A stretch of 64,000 nucleotides of DNA from assembly GCA_004369045.1 (NCBI GenBank), contig ML213503.1:881343-945342 (forward strand), read 5' to 3'. A model generated the notes under the pieces. That model had not been told where the DNA came from and searched no databases. It worked only from the letters and a program-made list of their open reading frames with translations. Positions 10,807 through 21,839 of this stretch are shown piece by piece. Source of the stretch: Heliocybe sulcata (Eukaryota > Basidiomycota > Agaricomycetes > Gloeophyllales > Gloeophyllaceae). Position numbers and translations under genes: made by a program. Each line of letters starts with the position of its first letter. Position 1 is the first letter of the stretch.

Positions 10807-13029
10807 CTACGTTAATTCCGGGTTCTTCAACGTCTCCGGTAATCTTTCCCATAGCTCTGGTAGATGCTTCCTGATAATGGACAGAGACTTGGAATATTGC
10901 CCGTTCTTCTTCGCGCAAGTTAGGACAATACGAGCGCTCCGCACGTCAGGAGCATTGATATCTGGAGGAGAAGGCATCTCCAGGCAGAGCAGTCTCGTAG
11001 CTTCCTCAAACATATTCGCGCTGCATACAGATTCCAGCCAGTTATTCCAGTTCGTTATGTCCAGCATGAAGCCAGCCTTATGGACTTTGGCATATATCTG
11101 ACTCGGTAGTACTGTGTTTCCGGCCATCTTGAAAGCTCTGACGATGATACGGAGACTCTTGTTGTCGTACCGACCGCTCAGCAGCAGACGTTCCCAGACC
11201 CGACGCGCCTCCGTCACAGAACCCACAGCAACGTAAGTCTCCATCAATTGATTCCATAACCCAATCCCGGGAGTGAAGGATGGTTCTACCATCAGGTAGC
11301 AGCCAATACGACGTACGGCAAATAGGGCGTCCTCGCGTCCTCTAACACCATTCACAGCACGGATTTGCGATAGGGCAAGGGAGTATACATCGTCCGTCAC
11401 AGGATGCTTAGCGTGACGCATGTCCCTTACGATCTGGAAATACTGGTCTGGCTGGAGCGGACTTGTCTGTGCACCACGGGTTCGGCAATAGGTCCGCAGG
11501 ATGCGACTATAACCCTCTGCACGCGGGGTTACATCTGGCCACCGTTTTTTGACGAATTCGTAGAGTGCGATGGCTCTGTCGAAGGTCGTCGCGACTCGTA
11601 GGAGCATGATGATGATAGTATGGAGGGTCGAGCCGTTCATGGATACGTCTGTATGTTCAATCATGCTTATAGCCAAAGCCAGGTACTTCGTTTTGTTGGG
11701 GGAGAGCAGTAACGTGCGGAGCAGGATCACGAAGATCCCAGCCTCAGCCTGTCCGTCGGACTTCGAGCGGATTGACTCCTCAAAAATGCGCAGGGCTAGA
11801 TCGATAGTACTGTCGTCGGGTACTTGCAGCGGTTTTATACCTCTACAGAGAGCCTGGACAAGGGCCTCCGCTGTCTCTCGGACCAAGGATATGCCACTTG
11901 TATGTGCTTCTGTGTAGATAGACTTGGCCCGCACCACGTCGCCGTCGTGGAGAGCATTTTGAAGTAGAAAGGACCATGTCGGTGACGTTGCGGTTATATT
12001 CATCTCTCGTTCCAGCTCTCTTAGAGCCATCACGTCAGATGAGTCGCCCAAGATGACATTCAGAGTGCTCGGCTGCGCCTGAAAGCCTTTTTCAGAGAGA
12101 GTCCGGTACAACCTTATGGCTCCTCCACGGCCATTGGACAGCAATTCCTCCGACAATTTCTGGTTCTGCTGCTCCAGACGCAGGTGCAGATAGTGTTCAT
12201 GCAGGAGAGCGGCATGTGAGCGTAAGTCAGCACGCTCGAAGATGTGCTTGACGAACAGGAGCTCCGAGGCTTGTTGGGGTAGATCATCTTTCTTCAGCTC
12301 GTCCAGAATATGTGCCAGAGCTTCCAGGTCAGGTACATTTTCGGCCAGGGCGCGTAAGATTAAGGAAGCCACTTCAGCGGGAAGGCTATCATCACACCCG
12401 GAAAATGCTCGGCCTCTTCGGATTAGTTGGATAGTTTCAGGAATAAGGGATGACATTCTGTTCGCGGCAAGTTGCCCGAGCAGTTTCGACCACAGCCGAT
12501 CGGTGGGTACGAAAGCGTGTGGCTCCTGCACCATGTTCCTCAGCCATTCTAAGGCGGCGATCGTATGACCATACTTCAGGAGAGTGAGGACCACGTCTTC
12601 ATATACTTCCAAACGTAGAGGAATGCCAAACAGGACAGGCATGTCAGAGAGGACAGTCTTAGAGAGTTCGACATTTTTGGCGCCACCGGAACGAAGAAGG
12701 ACGCGAATACCCTGCAGAAGCAGTTCTTCACTAAGCGTTTCTGGTCCATTGTCCGCATCGCATTGGTCCTTTTTGCGGAGGGCACGGGTTAGATTCTGGT
12801 AAGGCCCCGCGACGCCCTTTTTCCTTCGCACAGACGCCTTGTACGCGGCGACCAGGCTACTGAGTTCATAGGACGAGGTGGTATATCGTTGAAAGCGAGT
12901 ACCGGAAGAACGTGGAAGGGCAGCGGCGCGTCTTACGCTCGCAGAATTGGCGAGCCGTCGTGCTCTCTGCAATGCGGATATGCTTGCTAGGAATTCATTT
13001 GAATTCGAAAGGACCCTCAAAAGGGTCAT
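10807..13029 (-). CDS. pentatricopeptide-repeat-like mitochondrial protein
   Basis: Single uninterrupted frame of 740 residues, unusual among its intron-rich neighbours. The N-terminus is basic with Ser/Ala/Arg (SISALQRARRLANSASVRRA), as in a mitochondrial targeting peptide. The body consists of helical pairs of about 35 residues, for example GIGLWNQLMETYVAVGSV followed by TEARRVWERLLLSGRY, then SLRIIVRAFKMAGNTVLPSQ and TNWNNWLESVCSANMFEEA. These fit PPR repeats, which bind organellar RNA for processing or translation. No specific orthologue is recognised. It converges on the glycine dehydrogenase gene with about 125 bp between stops. Start ATG at 13029 has an in-frame continuation through the whole repeat region. 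Confidence 0.7.
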   Translation of the reverse strand: MTLLRVLSNSNEFLASISALQRARRLANSASVRRAAALPRSSGTRFQRYTTSSYELSSLVAAYKASVRRKKGVAGPYQNLTRALRKKDQCDADNGPETLSEELLLQGIRVLLRSGGAKNVELSKTVLSDMPVLFGIPLRLEVYEDVVLTLLKYGHTIAALEWLRNMVQEPHAFVPTDRLWSKLLGQLAANRMSSLIPETIQLIRRGRAFSGCDDSLPAEVASLILRALAENVPDLEALAHILDELKKDDLPQQASELLFVKHIFERADLRSHAALLHEHYLHLRLEQQNQKLSEELLSNGRGGAIRLYRTLSEKGFQAQPSTLNVILGDSSDVMALRELEREMNITATSPTWSFLLQNALHDGDVVRAKSIYTEAHTSGISLVRETAEALVQALCRGIKPLQVPDDSTIDLALRIFEESIRSKSDGQAEAGIFVILLRTLLLSPNKTKYLALAISMIEHTDVSMNGSTLHTIIIMLLRVATTFDRAIALYEFVKKRWPDVTPRAEGYSRILRTYCRTRGAQTSPLQPDQYFQIVRDMRHAKHPVTDDVYSLALSQIRAVNGVRGREDALFAVRRIGCYLMVEPSFTPGIGLWNQLMETYVAVGSVTEARRVWERLLLSGRYDNKSLRIIVRAFKMAGNTVLPSQIYAKVHKAGFMLDITNWNNWLESVCSANMFEEATRLLCLEMPSPPDINAPDVRSARIVLTCAKKNGQYSKSLSIIRKHLPELWERLPETLKNPELT

Positions 13030-13262
13030 TCATGCGGGCTACATGTCTCACAATATTATCATATCTTCCTTTCGAATTGTGCAGGAAATAACTTACCAGT
13101 TGGCCGCCAGCCCAGGTCGATGTAGAAAGGATCGAAGGCGTGTGAATTAAGCCAGCATGAAATGTGGCAACCTACACGTCGGACGTTCCTCACGCATACC
13201 ACTGGCACGTCGTTAATCCCAACCTCTCCTCTCTTTCATACGGTCAATCGGTCTCTCTCATC

Positions 13263-13678
13263 ATGTCGGACAAGGTCAAGGAGTTCGTCGAAATTCCCCA
13301 GGAGTTCATAAGGGACGGCCAGCAGGTGCGTAATTCGTCTATGACCGAACCTCCGACCGTCCTGACCCCTCCTTATAGTTTCTCATTCGCTGCACAAAAC
13401 CTTCCCAGAAGGGTGAGACGAACTGGCGCCGTTTATCTTTGTCGAACTAAATAGCGCCGTAGAATTCACTCAAATTTGCCGGGCGGTGGCCATTGGTTTC
13501 GCCATCATCGGATTCATTGGGTACTTCGTGAAGCTGATCCATATCCCCATGTGAGTGGCTGTCGTCTGCATATTGTGATTTATCTGACGTTTTGCAATAG
13601 TAATAATATTCTTGTGTAAGTCGTCCCCCTCTCTACTTGTCATTCCGCGCTAACCCGGCTAACAGAGGAGGGGCGTAA
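13263..13678 (+). CDS. SSS1: Sec61 gamma subunit of the ER translocon
   Basis: Small tail-anchored subunit of the Sec61 channel in the ER membrane. Five exons: 13263-13325, 13379-13412, 13463-13550, 13601-13615 and 13666-13678. Together they read [70 protein letters not shown], stop. This matches the family nearly end to end, with the single C-terminal membrane helix and the conserved PINNILVGG tail. Because its exons are 15-88 nt, an ORF scan shows only fragments. SEC61 is another standard neighbour of agaricomycete matA. Divergent from the PPR-like gene across about 230 bp. Confidence 0.93.
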
Positions 13679-13865
13679 TCGACTACGTACTGTTTCGCTG
13701 GCGACATGTATAGTTGAGGGAGGTAATGCACTGGATTTCGGCTGCTCCGATTGCCTGCCCGATGTCACTCGTCCATGAACGTGTGTCGACGCTGAACCCT
13801 CAAACCCGTCGACTCCTCACCTGGATGAATGCAACTGTCTGGTGGACTGTGCAATTCGAACGGTC

Positions 13866-15446
13866 TCATGCAAGTGCTTCGAGTGACATGCGATACAGTA
13901 ACTGATCTACTCCGTCTTCTGGCTTGTGAGCCTCGACTTCGTCACCCGACTGCAGGGGTGACTGTGAGGGACGGCGAGCGGGGTATTGGGGATTCTTTCG
14001 GTCCTCCCTATCCCTCTTCCAGAAACACCACACACGGAACACATCCTGTATCGCATTCGTCAGCTGGGTCCACATAGTCTACGGGATGCTTACCTGTTGT
14101 GTGCCGAACACGAGAAACGCGACCAGAGGGACTGATTCACGACTGTCAGAACGTATCCAGCTCCGTTGTGGCTTCTCACTCACGGGATGCCACGATCACG
14201 TATGGCAACGGCAAGTTCGGGTTGATCACAAAAAGTATGCAGACCCTTGGACTGTGTCAGATAGGACGTCCATTTACTTGTGCATACCAGCTCACCCAAG
14301 GGTAATCCATATGTAGAGGATGAGGGCGCCTAACCGCAAACACATCTGGATAGATGGTCTGCGCTTTACAAGGGGAAACGCTCTCTGTATCTCAACCCAA
14401 CGCCGAGAGAAGTTGACAGCGATAACGACTTGAAAGCGGGGTCAACGCAAAATTCCTGGAGCTATATGGTTGCCTGCCCACCTCCGAAGCCGGTTATTAT
14501 GCCCATCATACCAGCACAAAATCCGGCGACTGAGTTCTGTCTGATGGCAGGACGTCAGGTGCTTCGGAGTGGATCACGGATCGCACTCACAAGGCAGGGT
14601 GCTGCACAGAGCAATAAAGTCCGGAAGGTGCACCGACGGCGTCTGGGTTGGCAGCGATAATCTGATGCCTGTTAATGGCTGGCTTCTACGACTTCCAGCA
14701 ATAGGTTATACTTACACCGGCACTTGCAAGGGTGAAGGCAACGAACGCCAAGTATGGTGGAGCTAGCGCCTGGATGCCGGGGTGAGTCTCTCGCACCAGG
14801 ACTAGGAGCATGACTACTCACGACTACTTTGTACATCCAGGGTGAGGACCCGCGCCAACCTGATATTGAGAATGAGGGTTCGTGAAACATACTCCATAGC
14901 TTCCAAGACATCAGCTCTGGACAATAAAAAGTAAGTTTGTGCTTACTTGTACAGTAACGGCTACGCCAGCGACTGCCGCCCTGGGTATTCACCTTCAGTG
15001 GCACGACATCTCGAATTTGCGCAACACGCTCACATTGGGGAAACTCCGCCTATCACGCTGGCCTGAGCAATGCATAGTTTGGGGATTGACGTAGAATACT
15101 GGAGAGTGCTTTCGTCGTACGCACTGCCGTTCGTCGCATTGTCAAGCAGCTTCACTGGATTAATCCGATTTACTCACGTTAGGGAATAGCAAATGGAGTA
15201 CAAGATCCAAGTTATGCAAAAGTTAATGAGCGTTGGATGGCATGAGACTCGTTTCGAAAGGAGGAAAGTGAGGACAAGGAGCGGCAGGCCGATGTGGCCA
15301 CCAGCAATATGTAAGGCAAGATACGCCGGCCGTAAGGATGCCAAAGACAGATTGTCTCTAACCCCTACATTCAGTACCAATGAGTATGGGTCGTCCCTGA
15401 AGATAGCTCTGCAGCGCTCACAAACGGCTTTTGTCTCGAAAGGCAT
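13866..15446 (-). CDS. seven-transmembrane receptor-like protein of an agaricomycete family
   Basis: Gene with many introns on the minus strand, reconstructed exon by exon. Hydrophobic segments in order: HIGLPLLVLTFLLSKRV, TLINFCITWILYSICYSL, then IPKLCIAQASVIGGVSPM, AAVAGVAVTVQLWSMFHE, APPYLAFVAFTLASAG, a stretch with GLYCSVQHP, VAGFCAGMMGIITGFGG, LRLGALILYIWITLG, LPYVIVASLPLVAFLVFGTQQ. The last exon (from about 14,060 down) has DVFRVWCFWKRDREDRKN and a polar tail ending SLEALA. The pattern of about seven helices plus a polar C-terminal tail suggests a GPCR-like protein, and I recall similar unnamed proteins in mushrooms; ligand and function are unknown. It lacks Ste3-type pheromone-receptor landmarks. 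The start (ATG at 15446) is the weakest part; the N-terminal exon may differ. Confidence 0.6.
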
Positions 15447-15952
15447 CCAACGCAAGGGAAGTAACTCAGACAGAAGATGTCGAAAACTAGGAGTACCAGT
15501 CGAAAAAGAAATCAGCGACCAGCGCAGATGGGTATCAATGTTGAGCTGTCCTAGAAGCCACAACCTACGACAGTCAGGAAGAAAGAAAGAATCCATGGAC
15601 ACCAGTGATGTCCGGCCTATACTGCTGCGGTCAGCGAACCAGCCGGACTAGACATATATGAGAATTCAGGGAAGACATCATGATGATCGAATTAATGTGA
15701 CCCAGAGTACGAGAGGATGGGAGATAAATATGATTGTCAAGCAACTGCTACTGTAGTTGAGTGGGAAAATGAACGTTGAACAGTCATATCAATCAGAAGT
15801 GAGATGTGCTGCCCGGACGACGATGGAACGTCCCTTATAATAGCCAATCATGCTAATATAAGACTAAGCTCGGGAAGAGCTCGGGCTCGCCGGATCCAAG
15901 TGTTTCTGGAGAACCAGAGCAGTCGATCCAAGCAGCACCAGAGGTCACATCA
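15447..15952. other. intergenic, 7TM gene to COG1
   Basis: About 500 bp between two minus-strand genes. A plus-strand frame of 152 codons overlaps it at 15193-15651, but that frame is antisense to the first exon of the 7TM gene and has no family resemblance. The stretch probably carries the promoter of the 7TM gene and the 3' end of COG1. Confidence 0.45.
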
Positions 15953-18900
15953 TTATTGAGAGGATGCACTTTCGACTAAGAGCAAACCGAACCGAGCGGA
16001 CGGCTTTACGAGAGCGATGATCGGATGTACGGAGCTGTCAGCTGCAGGAGGTCCAAGACGTAGCAATGCTGTTTGCTTCTTGCTGTCATCTTTGGCTGAC
16101 GTTCGAGGCAATAACGGCTCCAGCAGGAGCTGAGTGCGGAGTAGGGAATCGGATAGTGAATCATCCGGAGCGGCACGCCTCTGCTGAAGTCGTGGGTCAA
16201 TCAAGGTCACCTTAAAAATCAGAAGAGCGAACGAACCTCAGCTCCGTTCTTCGCCATGGCCGAGGCTATCAGCTCAGATACGTCGTGCCACCCGTCGCCC
16301 CAAAACTCTATCAATTTTTGCAAGAACAGCAGATCACAGATGATATCATCTGCAGGAACTTGAGACGTTTCTGCGCTTGCACGGCCGATTAGGGCGGTGA
16401 CGAAGGGCCGAAGTGTTTCATCTTCAGACGCTTGACCGGGACCAGAGTGAGTCGTTCCGATCTGCTGTACAGATTGAACCAGCAAGGAGAGGCACCGCAT
16501 TAAAACGGCGGAAGGTCGAGAGTACGAAGGTGACTCTACTGAAGCACGATATGAGATGCCATGGCAGTCAGAAGAGAAGCCACCCCACGGCTTACCTTCC
16601 GATATGCGACGAGACGTTGAAGTACAGCGCCAATATTCTTGCACTGCCAACTCAATGTTACGACTTCTCCATCGGTCCACACTTTTGAGACATAGCCCTT
16701 TCATTCTGTCTCGGAAATCTGGAGTTTCGTGTGAGTTACAACGTCCCGATCTGTATACGTGTGACCCGAACGAACCATCGGCGACCTCGGCACTACAACC
16801 AATGTTTTTCGAAAAGTCGGACGTCGACGCGAGAGCATTGGCAAGTTGTCCAATAAAAATGATCTTCTTGAGGGGTAATTCTTAGGCAAACCTGAATGAG
16901 TATTCCACCTCAGACATACAAACCCTTTTTACCTGCGTTGTCGGAAAGACTGCTCAGAGTCGAAGAAAGAACATCCGAGATTCTCGAACATGACTTATTT
17001 GCTTCTTGGCAATAGTCCGCCAGTATTGACGTTATGGACCCTCTGCGCCTCTAGTCAGATGTGATATGGGCGGGTAAAGCAGGGAACTCACTCGAAATCA
17101 TCTTTATCTGACCTGATTACATCCAAACTTCCCCGTAGGTCGACGACAGGCGCCTCAAGAGCTTCCAAAACTCGATCGAGTAGTGACGTTCGACCAGAGA
17201 GATGACGTCTTATGGTCATTTTATATTTATGGAAGGCATTAACTTCTGGGAGTGCAATGCCACTTGATCTTGGGACATCCAATGAAGGGATGGCCGTGAA
17301 TGCATCCATTATGGTCGACCCCTCTGTCAATAGCGAGTTCATTGAGTACTAGTATTTTGTCTAAAGGAAACCATGAACACAGACCGTTTTCCGGATCCTC
17401 CAGATTGTCCACTACAGAAGACAGCTTATTCTGGAACTCTCGGTTCAGATTTGCCAAACCAGCTCCCCAAAGCTGCGATACGCGCTTGCGATAAAGGGCA
17501 TCAAGGGTCGTCCTGATATGGACGCTCTCCGCCTCCAGCAGTCCCGATCTGCTGCGGAGCCATTTCAGCAACAGTTTCCGAACCCTCCACACTTCCTCGA
17601 TGGTACCGAGGTCTTCTAGCCACGTCTCAGCGGCAGCTGAGAAGTCCTGCATCGCACCGTCGAACCAATCTTGTACCTTGGTATGTAGAGACGGCTGCTG
17701 TACTACAGCAGATGACGAGGATAAGTCGATGTATGGCTTATATGCCTTGATGTTGGGCGGCAAATAAAGGAAATGCGTAGACGACGGCAGATCGGTAAGC
17801 AAGCCAGGTGTTGTGAGCTGCAGATCGTTTGGAAGGACATCTGCAGAAGAAGAGGAAGAGTTGGACTGGACGAAGGTCAAAGCTCTCCGAATCATGGATT
17901 GCTGGTGTGGTGCCAGGTCATCCTGGAAGGTATCTCGAGCAGTGGATACGGTGTCTGAGACGACACCCAGCACCGCCTGCAGTCTTCCTTTCACGTGCTG
18001 CACAATCGGCTTCCGAATTTTTGACCGCTTGCTGTTGCTGTGTGCTTTCTGCTGATGGGCACTGCCATTGCTGGCATTATCAGTCGAGGGAGTCGACAGG
18101 ACCGAGGTGAGGGTCCTCCGACGCTGGGCTAGAAGGACCGACAATGTGTCAACTAATGGTCGGGAATCCAGAAAATATAGTGTTAGGAGGGTAGCACAGA
18201 CGTCCTACTCACGACAGTCTGTGAGATGGTCGCAACTTGGGAGAAGCGAGAGACGTACAGTCGAGGACATAGTGTGCTCTCGGAGTGCCAGTGTAGCTTT
18301 GTGAGTTATTTGCGAGCGGAATTGAGAGACTGTCTCCCATTGCCGTTGAACCAGTGGGAATTGCTCCTGGGATATTGTCAGGGCATATCCTTCAGAGACA
18401 GAAGATACGACCTACTTCGACGTCAATTCCATGACTCTCCCAAGTCTCTTCATTATCAGCATCGTCATTTATCAGCGCTCGATGGACCACGCGAGCCAAA
18501 AGGAAAAGCCATGCCGCCCTGAGGTACTGCTTCCGCTCCAACAGTCGCCAGATATGCTCAGGAGCATCCAGAAGAAGCTTAATGTGCGTAGATAACGACT
18601 GTAGACTTTGCAGCTGTGCGTCTACGTGCAAGTGTCTATTTCAAGGGAGCGGGAACGATCAGAGGGGAAAGTACCCACCATCTTGTCGCGTATGGGGTGG
18701 CCTGACCGGAGAAGATATCTGGTCCCGAGATGGAACTGCACTGCTCATATCCTCCAGTGTTTCCAGAACGCGTTTGGATGAGGCAGACAGAGATATAATG
18801 GACGTCGACGCCTGCAATAGGTCTCGATATCGTTCCCTGTGCTTTCATTTGCGGTCTGAATATGCACTAACCAAGACAGCACGTCTACGCACCCAACCAT

Positions 18901-19268
18901 CTGCCTGAGCTCCTCCTGCTTCGCATCCGCATCAGCCCTGCAAGATACAAGTATGCTTGTCAGACTTCCACCCTACACGTCGAGTCTGGTACAAGGTAGT
19001 CACCGGAGCCTGTTTTGTACTGCCTTTACCTGGGGGACAGGGTACTTCACAAATAGCTCATCTGGATCATTCACGTTCATGCTATCCTCGACGCCATTCG
19101 GAGGCGCCCTGCTAGCAGTCGATGATCGTGTAAATGCCGGTGGTGTATGTCCATTCAGGGATTGAGTATCTATGCTCGCCACCGAACCGCGAGCGCCATG
19201 AACAGACTTCAACAAGCTTCCCGGAGACGCGAGAGACACCAGTGATGCAGCAGATCCTCTCCTCGCCA
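15953..19268 (-). CDS. COG1: conserved oligomeric Golgi complex subunit 1
   Basis: Subunit of the COG tethering complex, which docks retrograde vesicles at the Golgi. ATG at 19268 opens MARRGSAASLVSLASPGSLL. The Vps51/COG1 N-terminal helix follows: DPDELFVKYPVPQVKAVQ, NRLRADADAKQEELRQMVG, YRDLLQASTSIISLSASS, then QLQSLQSLSTHIKLLLDAPE and RKQYLRAAWLFLLARVVH. The middle has FPLVQRQWETVSQFRSQI, ILKRRRT-like Ser-rich loops and WFDGAMQDFSAAAETWLEDL. The last exon ends PIIALVKPSARFGLLLVESA with TAA at 15953-15955. At least nine exons; the spliced join SAMAKNGAE to QRRAAPDDS across 16,150-16,225 is clear. The region 16,700-17,350 is the least certain part of the model. Confidence 0.8.
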
Positions 19269-19496
19269 TGAAATAAGGAGCCGGGACGAGATGGAGTTTA
19301 CGTAGCGCGTCACTCGAGATGCGTGTACATACACACAGCTCGTGGAACACGGCATATTCCGGACCGTCCCGGCATCCCAACACGCATGTACAGGAGAAGT
19401 GAAGGATGAGACAAACAACATCATATTACGTGCTTTATAGGTGACAACATATGCATAGCTAGGGACCGCAAAACGCAAACGGGAGTCGTAATAACA

Positions 19497-20786
19497 TCAC
19501 CGTTCACTCGACGGCCCCTCTTCATCAGCTGGTTTCCCTGACGGAGAGCCAGTCGACTGACGAGAGGGTTGTGCTTTTGCGGGATCACTGGAAGTGCCCG
19601 GAGGTGCTGGAGATTGAGAGTTGGCCATTCGCTGGTCGAGTGCCTTCAGAGCCATAGCTCTACAACAAGTTCACAATCAACACAAGACAGAAAGCCCATT
19701 CAGATGACCCTCACCTTCTTCGTTCTGCTTCTGCTCGGGCACCTCCAGGGATCGGAGCATAACCTCCAGATTCAAGATCTGCCCCTGGAGAGGGTATAAG
19801 GCGGAATCGTGACGCCAGTCCGTGCAGCGTATTTGACAATAGCGTGATAGGGGTGCTGTGACTCCATCAGACTAGCGAGCTGTAGAATAAAAGGATAGAC
19901 CCACTGGATGAATGGAGGGAACCAGTGAACGAAGGCGAAGGTATCGCTATGGTCACCGTACGCTGGACCACCACCCACCGCATCCACTACATTCTTTTTG
20001 TAGAACCTCAACCAGACGTATGCCACCAGCCATCCAAATTGAATGAGGATGTATGGGCACTGCAGGCCAACCAGAGTTAAGACGGTCGACAATGTAACAT
20101 ACGCCATGGGCAATCTCTGAAGTTAGCATGGTCAGCTTGCAGTACGTGCACTCATTAACCCAATCAACAAACCTTGACGCGAGCCTTGATGAAACCAAAG
20201 ACTTGGACCTGATGCTCAGGTATGAGCTGCGTGAAGCCGACGAGCACAGCCGTCTGCAGAGCCATCTGGCCATGATATTGCATGCCATAGCTTTGGATGG
20301 TCGGTCAGTTTCACGCCAAGGGAAAAGAACTTCGTCTTACAGGAAAAGGTCAGCATTCCTTGTAGCAATGAACTCTATCCAGTTGAAGACGAAAGAGATG
20401 ACATTGGGGACGGCGATGCAGACGGCAATGAACTTGGCGGTCTCGACAGCTCCCCATAGCCTCTCCAAGTATCGTAATGATGCAGGCACTACCAGCAGTG
20501 TAACAGCAAGCTGCCAATATGTCAGAAGAACCCGGAAGGGAGGTAGGGACTTGATGCTACTTGCCTCGATCACGCTCGTCTCTACCAAGCCTGCTGTCAA
20601 GAACGTCCACGGATAGAAGATGCTGGCGCCGGGTATCAACGTAAGATACGGCGCTGAGTAGGCATTATCGTTCCGCCAGCTTAACCAGAAATATAGAGAC
20701 GAGCACACGACAGTCGCAGCAGTGAAGGCACGAGTGACGGGCGGGGTGGAGGTGATGTATTGCAATGGAGAGGACAAGACGGCCAT
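19497..20786 (-). CDS. TMEM115-like Golgi rhomboid-fold membrane protein
   Basis: ATG at 20786 opens MAVLSSPLQYITSTPPVTRA, followed by membrane segments (AFTAATVVCSSLYFWLSW, LIPGASIFYPWTFLTAGLVE, LLTYWQLAVTLLVVP, FIAVCIAVPNVISFVFNWIE). After an intron come GQMALQTAVLVGFTQLIPEH, LPMAYVTLSTVLTLVGLQCP, YILIQFGWLVAYVWLRFYK and FAFVHWFPPFIQWVYPFI. This is the DUF1751/TMEM115 family, related to rhomboids but lacking protease residues and placed at the Golgi. The C-terminus is a Ser/Pro-rich polar tail (MALKALDQRMANSQSPAPPG) ending PSSER with TGA at 19497-19499. It sits head-to-tail behind COG1, another Golgi gene, and is divergent from FAM32A across 250 bp. Confidence 0.8.
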
Positions 20787-21038
20787 GACTGTCAAGTTTC
20801 AGACAATGTCCGCTCAGTTTCCCCTAAGTCCTGTCAGACCCGTCTTGACCGAATGTTCGACGTCGTTGACGACAGCGACACCAGCGAACGTAGAGCAAGG
20901 CGCCGACGCCAGAACCGACGGCAGACGCGTTTTGGTAGCAGAAGCGTTTTACATAATCAGCAGCACTGACCAGAGCCGCGGGGCTAGAAGCACCTGCTCC
21001 GTGACGTCGTCACAACTAACTGCGAGCACGTCGTCGTC

Positions 21039-21578
21039 ATGTCCGACTACGACTTCCGCCCTGGCGGGTCGCTCAAACTTAAGGGCGGCGTTGCCGAGGG
21101 CGGTGTTGTTAAGAAGTGAGTGTTTGCACCGCTCGTGAAGGCCACGTTCACTCATCCGTTAGGAAGAAAAAGTCGTCCAAGTCCAAGGCTGACAAGGAAC
21201 GGCAGTTAGAGCGTCTAAGAGAGGCACGGCTTAAGAAAGAGGCAGTGACGAGTAGCTCTCCGGCAGGGAGCAGCAGAAACTCCCCTGCCGTAGGTGGAAG
21301 CAATGACAGAAAGACGGAAGCGGAGAGGCGATTTGAAGAGACGCAGAAAAGGAGGGTAAGTCCCGAGTATCCTTGTTATTCAGGATCGTCAAAATAACGC
21401 CTCTGTAGATGGCAGAGAAGGTGGCCCGGTTGGCGAACAAGACGCACAAAGATCGGGTTAGCGAGTTCAATAACAAACTGGAAGCCCTCAGTGAACACCA
21501 TGACATTCCGAAAGTACGTTTAACCGTCTTTATCTCGTATCTCGGCTTACCTCTCGTGGACAGGTCGGTCCTGGATAA
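21039..21578 (+). CDS. FAM32A/Fyv6-like spliceosomal protein
   Basis: Four exons: 21039-21115, 21163-21355, 21409-21513 and 21564-21578. The protein begins MSDYDFRPGGSLKLKGGV, a family hallmark (KGxLKLKG), followed by a lysine-rich stretch (KKKKKSSKSKADKERQ), a variable Ser-rich loop, then RRFEETQKRRMAEKVARL, ANKTHKDRVSEFNNKLEALS, EHHDIPKVGPG and stop. The end EHHDIPKV is the most conserved part. Human FAM32A acts at the second step of splicing and yeast Fyv6 is its counterpart. The last coding exon is only 15 nt. All splice joins keep frame, so I am confident of the model. Confidence 0.88.
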
Positions 21579-21839
21579 GATTCGCTCTCCACAATGTTTC
21601 CAGGCGATGCTTTATTTCTCTGGCCGCACGAGGCGTTGCTCGGGTACCGTACAGGTGTGGCTATTGGGTTGTTCTGGCTTTTGCACGTATCAGAGCCTTT
21701 GTATGTTGGTGTACAGTACAACGTGCCTTGGCCTTCATATCTCTGATATATATATGGTAAAGGACGTGACCGAATGTCGGGGCATGAATTTCGTGTTGCT
21801 TCTTTCTTTACACCACTCATCTGCGGCTCGTGCGGCGAC

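Noticed and set aside
13866-15446. Ste3-type pheromone receptor (matB) next to matA
   Set aside because: No Ste3 signature sequences were recognised, and no pheromone precursor with a CaaX end was seen nearby.
15193-15651. Plus-strand frame of 152 codons
   Set aside because: Antisense to the first exon of the seven-TM gene, whose hydrophobic segments and splice joins are coherent; the plus frame is basic and shows no family pattern.
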